A DNA stretch of 13,803 nt from Rhodobacteraceae bacterium UBA6141 (GTDB taxonomy: Bacteria > Pseudomonadota > Alphaproteobacteria > Rhodobacterales > Rhodobacteraceae), in contig DIVD01000003.1 in the NCBI GenBank assembly GCA_002423245.1, positions 1 to 13,803 on the forward strand, in the 5' to 3' direction. The notes beneath the pieces are model-generated. The model ran no database searches. It was not told where the DNA came from and was given only the letters and a program-made list of their open reading frames with translations. Shown in pieces: positions 5,713 through 12,881 of the stretch. Both the position numbers and the translations under genes were made by a program. Numbering within the stretch: position 1 is the first letter of the stretch; every line of letters starts with the position of its first letter.

Positions 5713-7098
5713 ATGCCCCCAGTCCCCGCTGCCAACGCACCCGGCCCGGATCTCGGCGCGGATATCGTCATCGTCGGCGGCGGCTTCGCCGGGCTGGCCT
5801 GCGCGCTGGAACTGGGGGGCAGCGGCATCGACGTGCTGCTGATCGACGCGCGCAACCACAACCTCTTTCAGCCGCTGCTCTACCAGGTCGCCACCGCCGC
5901 GCTGTCGCCCGCCGACATCGCCGAGCCGATCCGCCGCACCCTTGGCCGCCACCGCAACCTGCGGGTGCTTCTGGGGCGCGTCACCGGCGTCGATGTGCCT
6001 GCGCGCGCGCTGCGCCTTGCCGACGGGCGCCGCGTCGGCTTTGGCCAACTGGTGCTGGCGGCGGGGTCGGACTACAACTATTTCGGCCATGACGACTGGC
6101 GCCCCCATGCGCCGGGGCTGAAGACGGTGCATGGCGCACGGCTGATCCGCCAGCGCCTGCTGCTGGGCTTCGAGAAGGCCGAACACCTGCCGGACCCCGA
6201 CGCCCGCCGCGACCTTCTGACCACCGTGATCGTCGGCGGCGGCCCGACCGGGGTCGAGATGGCCGGCGCGGTCAGCGAGCTTGGCCGCTTCCTGATCGGC
6301 CGCGACTTCCGCGGGCTTTTCCCCGACGATCTGCGCGTGCTGCTGGTCGAGGCGGGGCCGCGCATCCTTGCCGGCTTCCCCGAGCGGCTGGCCCGCTACG
6401 CCGAGGACACGCTGCACGAGGAGAGCGTCGAGATCTGGACCGACAGCACCGTCGAGGCGGTGGGCGAGGGCTTCGTCTCCATCGGCGGCCGGCAGGTGCC
6501 GGCGGGCTGCGTGATCTGGGCGGCGGGGGTCAAGGCGGCTCCGCTCGCGCAGTGGCTGGGGGTGGAGCCGGGCGAGGCAGGGCGGCTGCCGGTGGGGCCC
6601 GATCTGGCGGTGCCCGGCCATCCCGGCATCTGGGCGATCGGCGATGCCGCGCTGGCCACGGGCGAGGACGGCAAGCCCTTGCCGGCGCTGGCGCAGGTCG
6701 CGCGGCAGCAGGGCCGGCATCTGGGGCGCGCGCTGCGGCGGCAGGCCAGGGGCGGCCCGCCCCCCGGCCCGTTCCGCTTTCGCAACCGGGGCAATACCGC
6801 CGTCATCGGCCGGGGCGCGGCGGTGTTCGATTTCGGGCGCTGGCAGATGACGGGTCGGATCGCCTGGTATCTGTGGGCGCTGGTCCACGTCTGGCTGCTG
6901 GTCAACTTCGAGAAGCGGCTGCTGGTCTCGCTGCAATGGGCGATGCGGTATGCCACCCGCCAGCGCAGCGCCCGGCTGATCGACGAGACGGCGGACCCCG
7001 CCATGCCCGCCACCACCGATCCCGAGGAGACCGGCCCGCCGCAGGCAGGCGCGGCCAGGGCGCAGACCCCGCCCCGCCGCAGGATCTGGATGGCATGA
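5713..7098 (+). CDS. ndh: Type II NADH dehydrogenase (NDH-2)
   Basis: This FAD enzyme oxidises NADH and reduces quinone at the cytoplasmic face of the membrane without pumping protons. The 461-residue protein has a first Rossmann fold with VIVGGGFAGL (residues 19-28) for FAD and the NDH-2 hallmark QPLLYQVATAALSP at 53-66. The second Rossmann fold has VIVGGGPTGVE (172-182) for NADH, with Glu213 at the end of its second strand. It also has IWAAG (268-272), the FAD-binding IWAIGDAA (306-313) and AQVARQQG (327-334) near the quinone pocket. A C-terminal amphipathic anchor, WYLWALVHVWLLVNFEKRLL, ends near residue 404. The last 35 residues are a Pro/Thr tail. The start is set by AGGA seven bases before the ATG and by the onset of the fold. 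It follows the oxidase genes on the same strand across 146 bp, so it may be co-transcribed. It could be confused with sulfide:quinone reductase, but the expected redox cysteines are absent. Confidence 0.92.
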   Translation: MPPVPAANAPGPDLGADIVIVGGGFAGLACALELGGSGIDVLLIDARNHNLFQPLLYQVATAALSPADIAEPIRRTLGRHRNLRVLLGRVTGVDVPARALRLADGRRVGFGQLVLAAGSDYNYFGHDDWRPHAPGLKTVHGARLIRQRLLLGFEKAEHLPDPDARRDLLTTVIVGGGPTGVEMAGAVSELGRFLIGRDFRGLFPDDLRVLLVEAGPRILAGFPERLARYAEDTLHEESVEIWTDSTVEAVGEGFVSIGGRQVPAGCVIWAAGVKAAPLAQWLGVEPGEAGRLPVGPDLAVPGHPGIWAIGDAALATGEDGKPLPALAQVARQQGRHLGRALRRQARGGPPPGPFRFRNRGNTAVIGRGAAVFDFGRWQMTGRIAWYLWALVHVWLLVNFEKRLLVSLQWAMRYATRQRSARLIDETADPAMPATTDPEETGPPQAGAARAQTPPRRRIWMA

Positions 7099-7099
7099 C

Positions 7100-8140
7100 C
7101 TAGCCCTGCCGCAACCGCTGCGTGATCTCGGCCAGGATCGAGATCGCGATTTCCGCCGGGGTGATGGCGCCGATCCTCAGCCCGACCGGCCCGTGGATGC
7201 GCGCGAGATCCTCGTCACCCACCCCCGCCGCCCTCAGCCGCTCCAGCCGCCTGGCATGGGTGCGCGAGGAGCCGAGGCAGCCGATATAGAACACCGGCGC
7301 CGCCAGTGCCGACAGGATCGCCGGATCGTCGATCTTGGGGTCATGGGCCAGCGTCACCACGGCGGTGCGCGCGTCGGGCTCCAGCGCGGGCATCGCCTCG
7401 TCGGGGTAGTCCTCGATCAGCACCTCGCCGGGGAAGCGCGCCGCCGAGGCGAAGGCGCCGCGCGGGTCGATCAGCACCGGATCGAAGCCGGCGATCCGCG
7501 CCATCGGCAGCAGCGCCTGCGCGACATGCACCGCACCCACCACCATCAGCCGCAGCGGCGGGTTGTGCAGGCCGGTGAAGACGCTGCCCTGCGCATCGGT
7601 GTCCGTGCCCGACCGGTCGGTGCGGAAGCGTTCGGCCAGCCTGCCGGTCGCGCCGCGCGCCGCGACCAGCCGCGTGGTCATCGCCTCCAGATCGACCTGC
7701 AGCGCCACCGCCTGCCGGGCCGCCCGCGCGCCGACCAGTTCGGCCAGCAGCGCCTCGGGAAGCGCGCCGCGCCCACCACCGGTCTCCGCCGCCACCGGCT
7801 GCACCAGGATCCGGATCGTGCCGCCGCAGGCCAGCCCGACCGCGAAGGCATTGTCATCGCTGACCCCGTAGCTCAGCTCCCGTGCCTGCCCGTCGGCCAG
7901 CGAGGCCATCGCCTCCTCGACCACGGCGCCTTCGACGCAGCCGCCCGAGACGGAGCCCATCATCGCGCCGTCGCCCGCCACGACCAGCTGGCTGCCCGCC
8001 TGCCGGGGCGCGGATCCCCAGGTTTCCAGCACCGTCGCAAGCGCGGCCCCGCGCCCCGCGCGGTGCCAGTCCAGCGCGAGTTCGGGAATCCGGTCCGTGC
8101 CGGGGCGCGCCGCCGTCGAGGTTTCCGGCATGTCTGTCAT
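7100..8140 (-). CDS. xdhC: XdhC/CoxI-family molybdenum-cofactor chaperone
   Basis: XdhC proteins bind molybdenum cofactor, promote its sulfuration and hand it to xanthine dehydrogenase or related hydroxylases in the cytoplasm. The 346-residue product shows the N-terminal domain motifs ATVLETWGSAPRQAGS (35-50), GSVSGGCVE (62-70) and ACGG (104-107). A Rossmann-like C-terminal domain follows, with LMVVGAVHVAQAL (198-210), TLAHDPKIDDPAIL (263-276), YIGCLGSSRTHARR (285-298) and the closing block GPVGLRIGAITPAEIA (317-332). The ATG at 8140 has GGAG seven bases upstream; the open frame continues to 8356 but that part overlaps the ompA gene. No xdhA/xdhB or other molybdoenzyme gene is in the window, so the client is unknown; a CO-dehydrogenase-type client (CoxI) is an alternative. 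Its stop lies one base from the convergent ndh stop. Confidence 0.9.
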   Translation of the reverse strand: MTDMPETSTAARPGTDRIPELALDWHRAGRGAALATVLETWGSAPRQAGSQLVVAGDGAMMGSVSGGCVEGAVVEEAMASLADGQARELSYGVSDDNAFAVGLACGGTIRILVQPVAAETGGGRGALPEALLAELVGARAARQAVALQVDLEAMTTRLVAARGATGRLAERFRTDRSGTDTDAQGSVFTGLHNPPLRLMVVGAVHVAQALLPMARIAGFDPVLIDPRGAFASAARFPGEVLIEDYPDEAMPALEPDARTAVVTLAHDPKIDDPAILSALAAPVFYIGCLGSSRTHARRLERLRAAGVGDEDLARIHGPVGLRIGAITPAEIAISILAEITQRLRQG

Positions 8141-8173
8141 CTGATGGCTCCGCGCGTGGACAGCAGAAACCCG

Positions 8174-8201
8174 GATATGGGGCACAGCGGACCGTTGGCA
8201 A
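8174..8201 (-). promoter_or_regulatory. Possible sigma-70 promoter for xdhC
   Basis: On the minus strand, TTGCCA (8201-8196) and CATATC (8179-8174) are separated by 16 bp, placing transcription start about 27 bases before the xdhC ATG. The -35 matches consensus at 5 of 6 positions, the -10 at only 3 of 6. It lies in the 112-bp gap between ompA and xdhC, where I see no intrinsic terminator. Confidence 0.25.
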
Positions 8202-8252
8202 CCGCCAGCCGCAGCGCATTCTTCCCGCTCCGCAGAGGCATGGCCCCCGGCG

Positions 8253-10307
8253 TCAGTTGGCGGCGGTCTGCAGCAGGTCGGTGATCCGGCGCACGGCAAC
8301 GCGGCGGTTCGCCCGCTCGCCGGCCTGCGTGTCCACCCGCAGGTAGCTTTCGCCATAGCCCTGCACGACCATGTTCTCGGGCGGCACGTCGAAATATTCG
8401 CTCAGCGCCAGCGCCACCGATTCCGCCCGCCTGTCCGACAGCGCGAGGTTGGAGGCGGCAGAGCCGACCGCATCGGTATGGCCCTCGATCAGGAACACCT
8501 CTTGCGGGTTCTCGTCGATATAGCGCCGGATCAGCCGTCCGAGCGAGGCCAGCGCCTGCGCCTGATCGGGCGTGATCGCCGCCGAGCCTGTCTCGAAGGT
8601 GATCGCGTTCACGTCGATCACCGGCACCAGCGCGCGCACCTCCGCGATATTGCGGATCTGCGAGAGGCTGAAGCTGCGGCCGAGTGCGGGGTCGCGGGCC
8701 AGGGCCGCGCGCAGCGCCTGCTCGTCATCGGTCAGTTCGACGAAGCGGTTCCGCGGCGCGGGCAGCTTTGAGACGTCCACCGGCTCGTAGCTGACGGTAT
8801 CGTCGATCAGCAGATATTCGCGGCCGTTGGGGTCGATCCGGGTGCGGCGCAGCACGCGCATGTCCGGGCTGTAGATCGTCACGATCTTCGAGCCGTCCTC
8901 GCGCAGCACCGTGGTGCGGCTGGATCCGTCGCGGAACTGTTCGGTCCGCACGTTCGATCCGGGCTGGCGCAGCAGCGCGCCGTCGTCCTTGAGCACCTGA
9001 TAGCTGCCATCGGGCTGCTGCACGACCACCCGGTCGCCCGAGTTCAGCTCTACCCGGCGGTTGTTGGAGATGACCGCGCCGACGGCAAGCGCGCCGAGGC
9101 CCAGCAGCATCACCTTCTCGCGGTCCGAGAGGGCGCTGTTCCAGCGGTCGTCGTCATTGTCATCATCGTCATCGTCGCGCGTGCTGCTCGCGGCTTCGCT
9201 GACGGTGTTCCCGAACTCCTCGGACGAAGAGCGGGCGGTCTCCTCGGTGACGGTTTCCTCGCTCACCGCGACCTCGTCGCGCGCCTCCTCGCCGCCCTCG
9301 CTGCCCGTCGCCGCGAGCGCGTCGAGCGCCGGAGGCTCGCCCGAGGCAGGATCGGGCTGATCGGCCATCAACTGCTCGGGGACAGGCTGTTCGTCGCTGG
9401 CAGCCTGGCCGTCTTCCGCGGCGCGGCCCGCCTCCTCGGCGGGAGCCTCGCCGGTGTCGTCCCCGGCGGGCAGCGCGGCGCCCTGATCGGCAGTGTCGGC
9501 GGCAGCCCCGCCCGCGTCCTGCTGCCCGGCGCCCGCGCTGTCGCCAGTCGTGCTGTCGCCAGTCGTGCCGTCGCCAGTCGTGCTGTCGCCAGTCGCGGCC
9601 TCACCCGCGGCGCTGTCATCGCCCGCTTCGGGGGCTGGCGCCTCGCCCGTCCCGGCCCGCGTCTCCGCCGGCTGTGTCTCCGCCGGCTGGGTCTCCGCTG
9701 GCGCGGTTTCGCTGCCGGTGCCTTGCTGCTCCAGCGCGCGGCGCAGCGCGTCCTCCTCGGCGGCGGCGGAGGAGGAATCGGCGGGGGACTCCTGGCGCGC
9801 GTCCTCCGCTGCGGGGTCCTGTGCGGGTTCCTGCGCGCCCTGCCCTTCGGCAGGGGGGGCGGCGGAAGGCTGGGCCTGCTCTGCGGAGGGGCCGGGTTCG
9901 GCAGAGGGTTCCTGCTGCAACGCGCGGTTCAGCGCGTCGCCGAGGCTCTCGCCTTCAGGGTTGCCCGCGCCTTCATCGGCGGGGATTTCCGGGGGCTGGT
10001 CGGGCTGCGGCACTTCGGCGGGTGCCTCGGAGGGTGTCTCGTCCGGGACCGGCTGCCGTTCCGGCGCGGGGTCGGCCGGAACCTCCTCTGGCGGGGTGGC
10101 CGGCTGGGTTTCCGGTTCCTGCGGTTGCTGGCCCTGCTGCTCCTCCCGGGTCTCGCAGGGCGGGCTGCTGCCATCGGTGCAAGGCTCCTCCTCGCCGGAC
10201 TGCGCATAGCCGGACTGCGCATAAAGGGGAAACGGTATCGCCATCGACAGGCTTGCCACCAGCGCCGTCGTGCGGGCCGCGCGGCTTCGTGTCATGCGTC
10301 TGCTCAT
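8253..10307 (-). CDS. OmpA-family protein with long acidic disordered region
   Basis: This 684-residue envelope protein probably ties the envelope to peptidoglycan. Residues 1-30 form a signal peptide (basic start, hydrophobic core, LYAQS cleavage region). Residues 35-390 are a disordered Pro/Glu/Ala/Gln region that includes AETQP-type repeats (203-217), TGDSTTGD repeats (239-257) and an aspartate run (378-387). Two similar short helices, DALNRALQQE (124-133) and DALRRALEQQ (186-195), interrupt it. A hydrophobic stretch EKVMLLGLGALAVGAVI lies at 397-413, followed by a conserved beta-rich region (418-510). The C-terminal OmpA domain (about 562-684) has ITFETGSAAITP, the diaminopimelate-binding block IEGHTDAVGSAASNLALSDR (607-626) and GYGES. 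The ATG at 10307 has GGAGGAG seven bases upstream. Proteins with this beta-rich region plus OmpA domain are typical of Rhodobacteraceae. Confidence 0.9.
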   Translation of the reverse strand: MSRRMTRSRAARTTALVASLSMAIPFPLYAQSGYAQSGEEEPCTDGSSPPCETREEQQGQQPQEPETQPATPPEEVPADPAPERQPVPDETPSEAPAEVPQPDQPPEIPADEGAGNPEGESLGDALNRALQQEPSAEPGPSAEQAQPSAAPPAEGQGAQEPAQDPAAEDARQESPADSSSAAAEEDALRRALEQQGTGSETAPAETQPAETQPAETRAGTGEAPAPEAGDDSAAGEAATGDSTTGDGTTGDSTTGDSAGAGQQDAGGAAADTADQGAALPAGDDTGEAPAEEAGRAAEDGQAASDEQPVPEQLMADQPDPASGEPPALDALAATGSEGGEEARDEVAVSEETVTEETARSSSEEFGNTVSEAASSTRDDDDDDNDDDRWNSALSDREKVMLLGLGALAVGAVISNNRRVELNSGDRVVVQQPDGSYQVLKDDGALLRQPGSNVRTEQFRDGSSRTTVLREDGSKIVTIYSPDMRVLRRTRIDPNGREYLLIDDTVSYEPVDVSKLPAPRNRFVELTDDEQALRAALARDPALGRSFSLSQIRNIAEVRALVPVIDVNAITFETGSAAITPDQAQALASLGRLIRRYIDENPQEVFLIEGHTDAVGSAASNLALSDRRAESVALALSEYFDVPPENMVVQGYGESYLRVDTQAGERANRRVAVRRITDLLQTAAN
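9541..9600 (+). repeat. Four 15-bp tandem repeats in the OmpA-like gene
   Basis: The unit TCGCCAGTCGTGCTG lies at 9541-9555, 9556-9570, 9571-9585 and 9586-9600, the last diverging at its end. On the coding (minus) strand it gives the repeated TTGDS-type pentapeptide near residues 236-256 of the disordered region. Confidence 0.85.
9661..9705 (+). repeat. Three 15-bp tandem repeats in the OmpA-like gene
   Basis: The unit GTCTCCGCCGGCTGK lies at 9661-9675 and 9676-9690, with a diverged copy at 9691-9705. They encode the pentapeptide PAETQ repeated about three times (residues 202-217) on the minus strand. Confidence 0.8.
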
Positions 10308-10376
10308 TGCCTTGCTCCTCCGGGATGATCTTCTGCGGTAACTGAACGCCTGGCCCGCGGCAACTGTTCCCCGCGC

Positions 10377-10418
10377 CGCCCGGGGTCACGAAGTTGCGCG
10401 AGGCCGTGACCCGGGCCG
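10377..10418 (-). promoter_or_regulatory. Hairpin/dyad in the OmpA-like gene leader
   Basis: GGGTCACG (10383-10390) is the exact reverse complement of CGTGACCC (10405-10412), with a 14-nt spacer. Extending outward, 12 of 14 positions pair. No T-tract follows on either strand, so it is not an intrinsic terminator. It lies 70-110 bases upstream of the OmpA-like ATG and could be a leader hairpin or a two-site operator. Confidence 0.45.
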
Positions 10419-10448
10419 CAGGCTGGGCCAGTAACCCGCCAGCGTGAC

Positions 10449-10472
10449 GCGCGGCAGGCGGCGCGGCAGGCG
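10449..10472 (+). repeat. 12-bp exact tandem duplication (GCGCGGCAGGCG x2)
   Basis: Copies lie at 10449-10460 and 10461-10472 in the intergenic leader region of the OmpA-like gene; a related GCGCAGCTGCCG follows. Confidence 0.7.
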
Positions 10473-10517
10473 GCGCAGCTGCCGATTCTCGGCCGGGCGA
10501 ACACGGATTGTTCAGAA

Positions 10518-10546
10518 ATTAGGCAGCCGACATGCAACTTTCGCAA
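10518..10546 (-). promoter_or_regulatory. Possible sigma-70 promoter for the OmpA-like gene
   Basis: On the minus strand, TTGCGA (10546-10541) and CCTAAT (10523-10518) are 17 bp apart, each matching 4 of 6 consensus bases. It falls within the lower-GC stretch. A start near 10510 would give a leader of about 200 nt containing the hairpin at 10377-10418. Confidence 0.3.
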
Positions 10547-10585
10547 AGTGTTCGTCGCAGCGTCACGTTCCGCTCAATTATCGGC

Positions 10586-10619
10586 CAGGTTGTGGCAGCT
10601 ACCGCACAGGTTGTGGCAG
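10586..10619 (+). promoter_or_regulatory. 13-bp direct repeat, 21-bp period (candidate operator)
   Basis: CAGGTTGTGGCAG occurs exactly at 10586-10598 and 10607-10619. The 21-bp centre distance equals two helical turns, as for tandem regulator sites bound on one DNA face. It lies about 260-290 bp upstream of the exoY-like ATG and just upstream of the putative OmpA-like gene promoter. The regulator is unknown. Confidence 0.45.
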
Positions 10620-10875
10620 GAAGCCGCCTCCCTTCGCAGTTGCAGCATTTGAGGACTTGCGTAACCATGTTTGCCGGCATGATATCGAGGGGTAATGTGT
10701 GCAGATCGACGCAAACCGGATTTGGCGGCAAGGGTCGATCGGATGGTTGATCGGATGATGGTGCGTTCATGGCGGCCGGCATGGCCAAGCGGACAGACGG
10801 ACAGGAAGACGGACAATTCCACCACGCTTGCCGGTAACTGACACTGAGAGAGACGCTTTCGCGCGGGAGACAGCA

Positions 10876-11554
10876 ATGAAGCATCTGGTGCTATCGGACC
10901 GTTTCGGCCCCATCGACACCGCTGGCCGGAATGCGGGGCGCCGGTACACGGGCGTTCCGAAACGGGCCTTCGACATCTTCCTTTCCCTGCTGATCCTGCC
11001 CGTGGTGGCGCCCGTCCTTGCGGTGCTGTGGGTGCTGACCCGGATGGATGGCGGACCCGGCTTCTTCGGCCAGGAACGTGTAGGCAGGGACGGAAGGCGG
11101 TTCACCTGCTGGAAACTGCGCACGATGGTGGTGGACGCGGAACGCGTTCTTGCCGATCTGTGCGCTTCCGACCCCCAGGATCGCCGAAGAATGGCATGTG
11201 AACCAGAAGCTGACGCATGACCCGCGCATCACCAGGGTGGGCCGGTTCCTGCGCAAGTCGAGCCTCGACGAACTGCCGCAGATCCTCAACATTCTCTGGG
11301 GCGACATGAGCTTTGTCGGCCCGCGCCCCTTCACCGTGGGGCAGGAACATCTCTATGTCGCAGCGGGCGGCACCGCCTATTTCAGGCTGCGTCCGGGCAT
11401 CACCGGCCCCTGGCAGATCGAGGGCCGCGGTGCCACGCGCTTTGTGGACCGCGTCCGCTTCGACGAGCATTATTACGAGAAGGCAAGCCTTGGCTGCGAC
11501 CTGCGGCTGATCGGCATGACCTTCGGCGTGGTGCTCAAGGGGACTGGCCACTAG
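10876..11554 (+). pseudogene. exoY: ExoY-like undecaprenyl-phosphate sugar transferase, frameshifted
   Basis: This family transfers a sugar phosphate from UDP-sugar to undecaprenyl phosphate, the first membrane step of exopolysaccharide assembly. Reading from ATG 10876 (GGGAGA just upstream) gives PKRAFDIFLSLLILPVVAPV, including the single membrane helix, then ERVGRDGRRFTCWKLRTM, and then goes out of frame and stops at 11220 after 114 residues. The second half continues one frame over: DPRIAEEWHVNQKLTHDP, SLDELPQILN, GDMSFVGPRP and LRPGITGPWQIEGRG, ending at 11554. Removing one C from the CCCCC run at 11172-11176 joins both halves into a 225-residue protein, the usual ExoY length, with all family motifs intact and in order. 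It may be a recent inactivation, a phase-variable tract or a sequencing error. Everything but the one base looks functional. It is followed by a strong terminator, so it is probably monocistronic. Confidence 0.88.
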
Positions 11555-11601
11555 CGCAGCCGCCGGGCCCGCGCGCACACGGACAGACGAATATGCCGCA
11601 C

Positions 11602-11633
11602 GCGGCGCCCGGATCAGACCGGGCGCCGCTTTT
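11602..11633 (+). terminator. Rho-independent terminator after the exoY-like gene
   Basis: A perfect 11-bp stem GCGGCGCCCGG (11602-11612) / CCGGGCGCCGC (11619-11629), with a 6-nt loop, is followed by TTTT (11630-11633). It starts 48 bases after the exoY-like stop. On the opposite strand no T-run follows the stem, so it serves mainly the plus strand, although it also lies between the convergent exoY-like and ugd genes. Confidence 0.85.
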
Positions 11634-11673
11634 GCACATCCTGCCGCTTTCGTACCGCTCGGCGGGGGCCGGC

Positions 11674-12840
11674 TCAGTCCGCCCCGAACAGATCGCGGGT
11701 ATAGACCTTGTCCGCCACATCGGCGAGTTCCGGCGCCGCGCGGTTGGCCACGATCACATCGGCCTCGGCCTTGAACGCCTCCAGATCGCGGATCACACGC
11801 GACTTGAAGAACTCCTCCTCCTCCAGCGCCGGTTCATAGACGATGACCTCGATGCCCTTCGCCTTCACCCGCTTCATGATCCCCTGGATCGAGCTCTGCC
11901 GGAAGTTGTCGGAGCCCGCCTTCATCACCAGCCGGTAGATGCCCACCACCCGCGGCTTGCGCGCGACGATCTGGTCGGCGATGAAATCCTTGCGGGTGCG
12001 GTTCGCCTCCACGATGGCGCCGATGATCACCTGCGGCACCTCGTCATAGTTCGCCAGCAACTGCTTGGTGTCCTTGGGCAGGCAATAGCCGCCATAGCCG
12101 AAGGAGGGGTTGTTGTAATGCGCGCCGATCCGCGGATCGAGGCTGACCCCGTCGATGATCTGCCGCGCATCCAGACCGCGCGCGCAGGAATAGGTGTCCA
12201 GTTCGTTGAAGAAGGCGACCCGCATCGCAAGGAAGGTGTTGGCGAAGAGCTTCACCGCCTCGGCCTCCGACGGGTCGGTGAACAGCGTCGGCACGTTCTT
12301 TTCGACCGCGCCTTCCTGCAACAGCGCCGCGAACCGCTTCGCCCGCTCGGACCGCTCGCCCACGACGATGCGCGATGGGTGAAGATTGTCGTACAACGCC
12401 TTGCCTTCCCGCAGGAATTCCGGGCTGAAGATCAGGTTCTTGGTGCCCATCGCCAGCGATGTCGCCTGCGTGTAGCCAACCGGGATCGTGGACTTGATCA
12501 CCATCACGGCCTCGGGCGCGAGTTCCATCACCTTGCGGATCACCGCCTCGACCGAGCCCGTATCGAAGCGGTGGGTCAGCACGTCGTAGTTGGTCGGCGT
12601 CGAGATGATCACGAAATCCGCCCCCGCATAGGCATCGGCCGGGTCGGTGGTGGCGCGGAAGTTCAGATCGCCCCGCGCCAGGAACGCCTCGCAATCGGGA
12701 TCGACGATCGGCGAGCGGCCGGAGTTCACCAGCGCCACCTTTTCCGGCACCACATCCAGCGCCACGACCTCGTTGTGCTGCGCCAGCAGCAGCCCGTTCG
12801 ACAGGCCGACATAGCCCAGCCCCGCAACCGCAATCTTCAT
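11674..12840 (-). CDS. ugd: UDP-glucose 6-dehydrogenase
   Basis: The enzyme oxidises UDP-glucose to UDP-glucuronate with two NAD+, providing a precursor of acidic exopolysaccharide or capsule. The 388 residues equal the length of E. coli Ugd. The NAD-binding fold starts with KIAVAGLGYVGL, STPTNYD lies at 80-86, and the substrate and catalytic segments are FSPEFLREGKALYDNLHPSR (138-157) with Glu141. Lys197 and Asn201 are in KLFANTFLAMR, and NNPSFGYGGYCLPKDTKQ (243-260) holds the catalytic Cys253. The C-terminal domain includes GIYRLVMKAGSDNFR and ends with YTRDLFGAD. Two ATGs are adjacent (12843 and 12840). The second gives the better spacing from GAGGGG and matches the MKI start of the family. 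It lies 41 bp downstream of manC on the same strand, so the two are probably one operon transcribed from beyond the window. Confidence 0.96.
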   Translation of the reverse strand: MKIAVAGLGYVGLSNGLLLAQHNEVVALDVVPEKVALVNSGRSPIVDPDCEAFLARGDLNFRATTDPADAYAGADFVIISTPTNYDVLTHRFDTGSVEAVIRKVMELAPEAVMVIKSTIPVGYTQATSLAMGTKNLIFSPEFLREGKALYDNLHPSRIVVGERSERAKRFAALLQEGAVEKNVPTLFTDPSEAEAVKLFANTFLAMRVAFFNELDTYSCARGLDARQIIDGVSLDPRIGAHYNNPSFGYGGYCLPKDTKQLLANYDEVPQVIIGAIVEANRTRKDFIADQIVARKPRVVGIYRLVMKAGSDNFRQSSIQGIMKRVKAKGIEVIVYEPALEEEEFFKSRVIRDLEAFKAEADVIVANRAAPELADVADKVYTRDLFGAD

Positions 12841-12881
12841 CATAACCCCTCGTCATTTGTGCCGGACCGGCGGTGCCGGGC

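Larger units (their letters stand above)
10308..10875. other. 568-bp gene-free region between divergent ompA-like and exoY-like genes
   Basis: No ORF here has convincing coding character. The half nearest the OmpA-like gene stays GC-rich, with a hairpin (10377-10418) and a 12-bp duplication (10449-10472). From about 10490 to 10760 the composition drops; 10501-10560 is about 48% GC by direct count. That part contains a 13-bp direct repeat, a possible minus-strand promoter, two GATCGGATG copies (10737-10745 and 10749-10757) and three GGACA elements (10791, 10799, 10811). It must hold promoters for both flanking genes. I did not find a convincing plus-strand promoter. Confidence 0.7.

Noticed and set aside
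8141..8356. N-terminal extension of XdhC to 8356
   Set aside because: It overlaps the OmpA-like coding end and has no similarity to the family; ATG 8140 has a good ribosome site.
10532..10750. 72-residue plus-strand ORF in the intergenic region
   Set aside because: Its third codon positions are only about half G/C, unlike all real genes here, the ribosome site is weak, and the repeated QVVA segment is explained by the 13-bp DNA repeat.
10737..10757. Two GATCGGATG copies and three GGACA elements upstream of the exoY-like gene
   Set aside because: They are short and irregularly spaced; they are recorded in the region entry but too weak to call operators.
10519..10884. 121-residue minus-strand ORF opposite the intergenic region
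   Set aside because: It has Cys- and Pro-rich random composition without domains, and it overlaps the start of the exoY-like gene.
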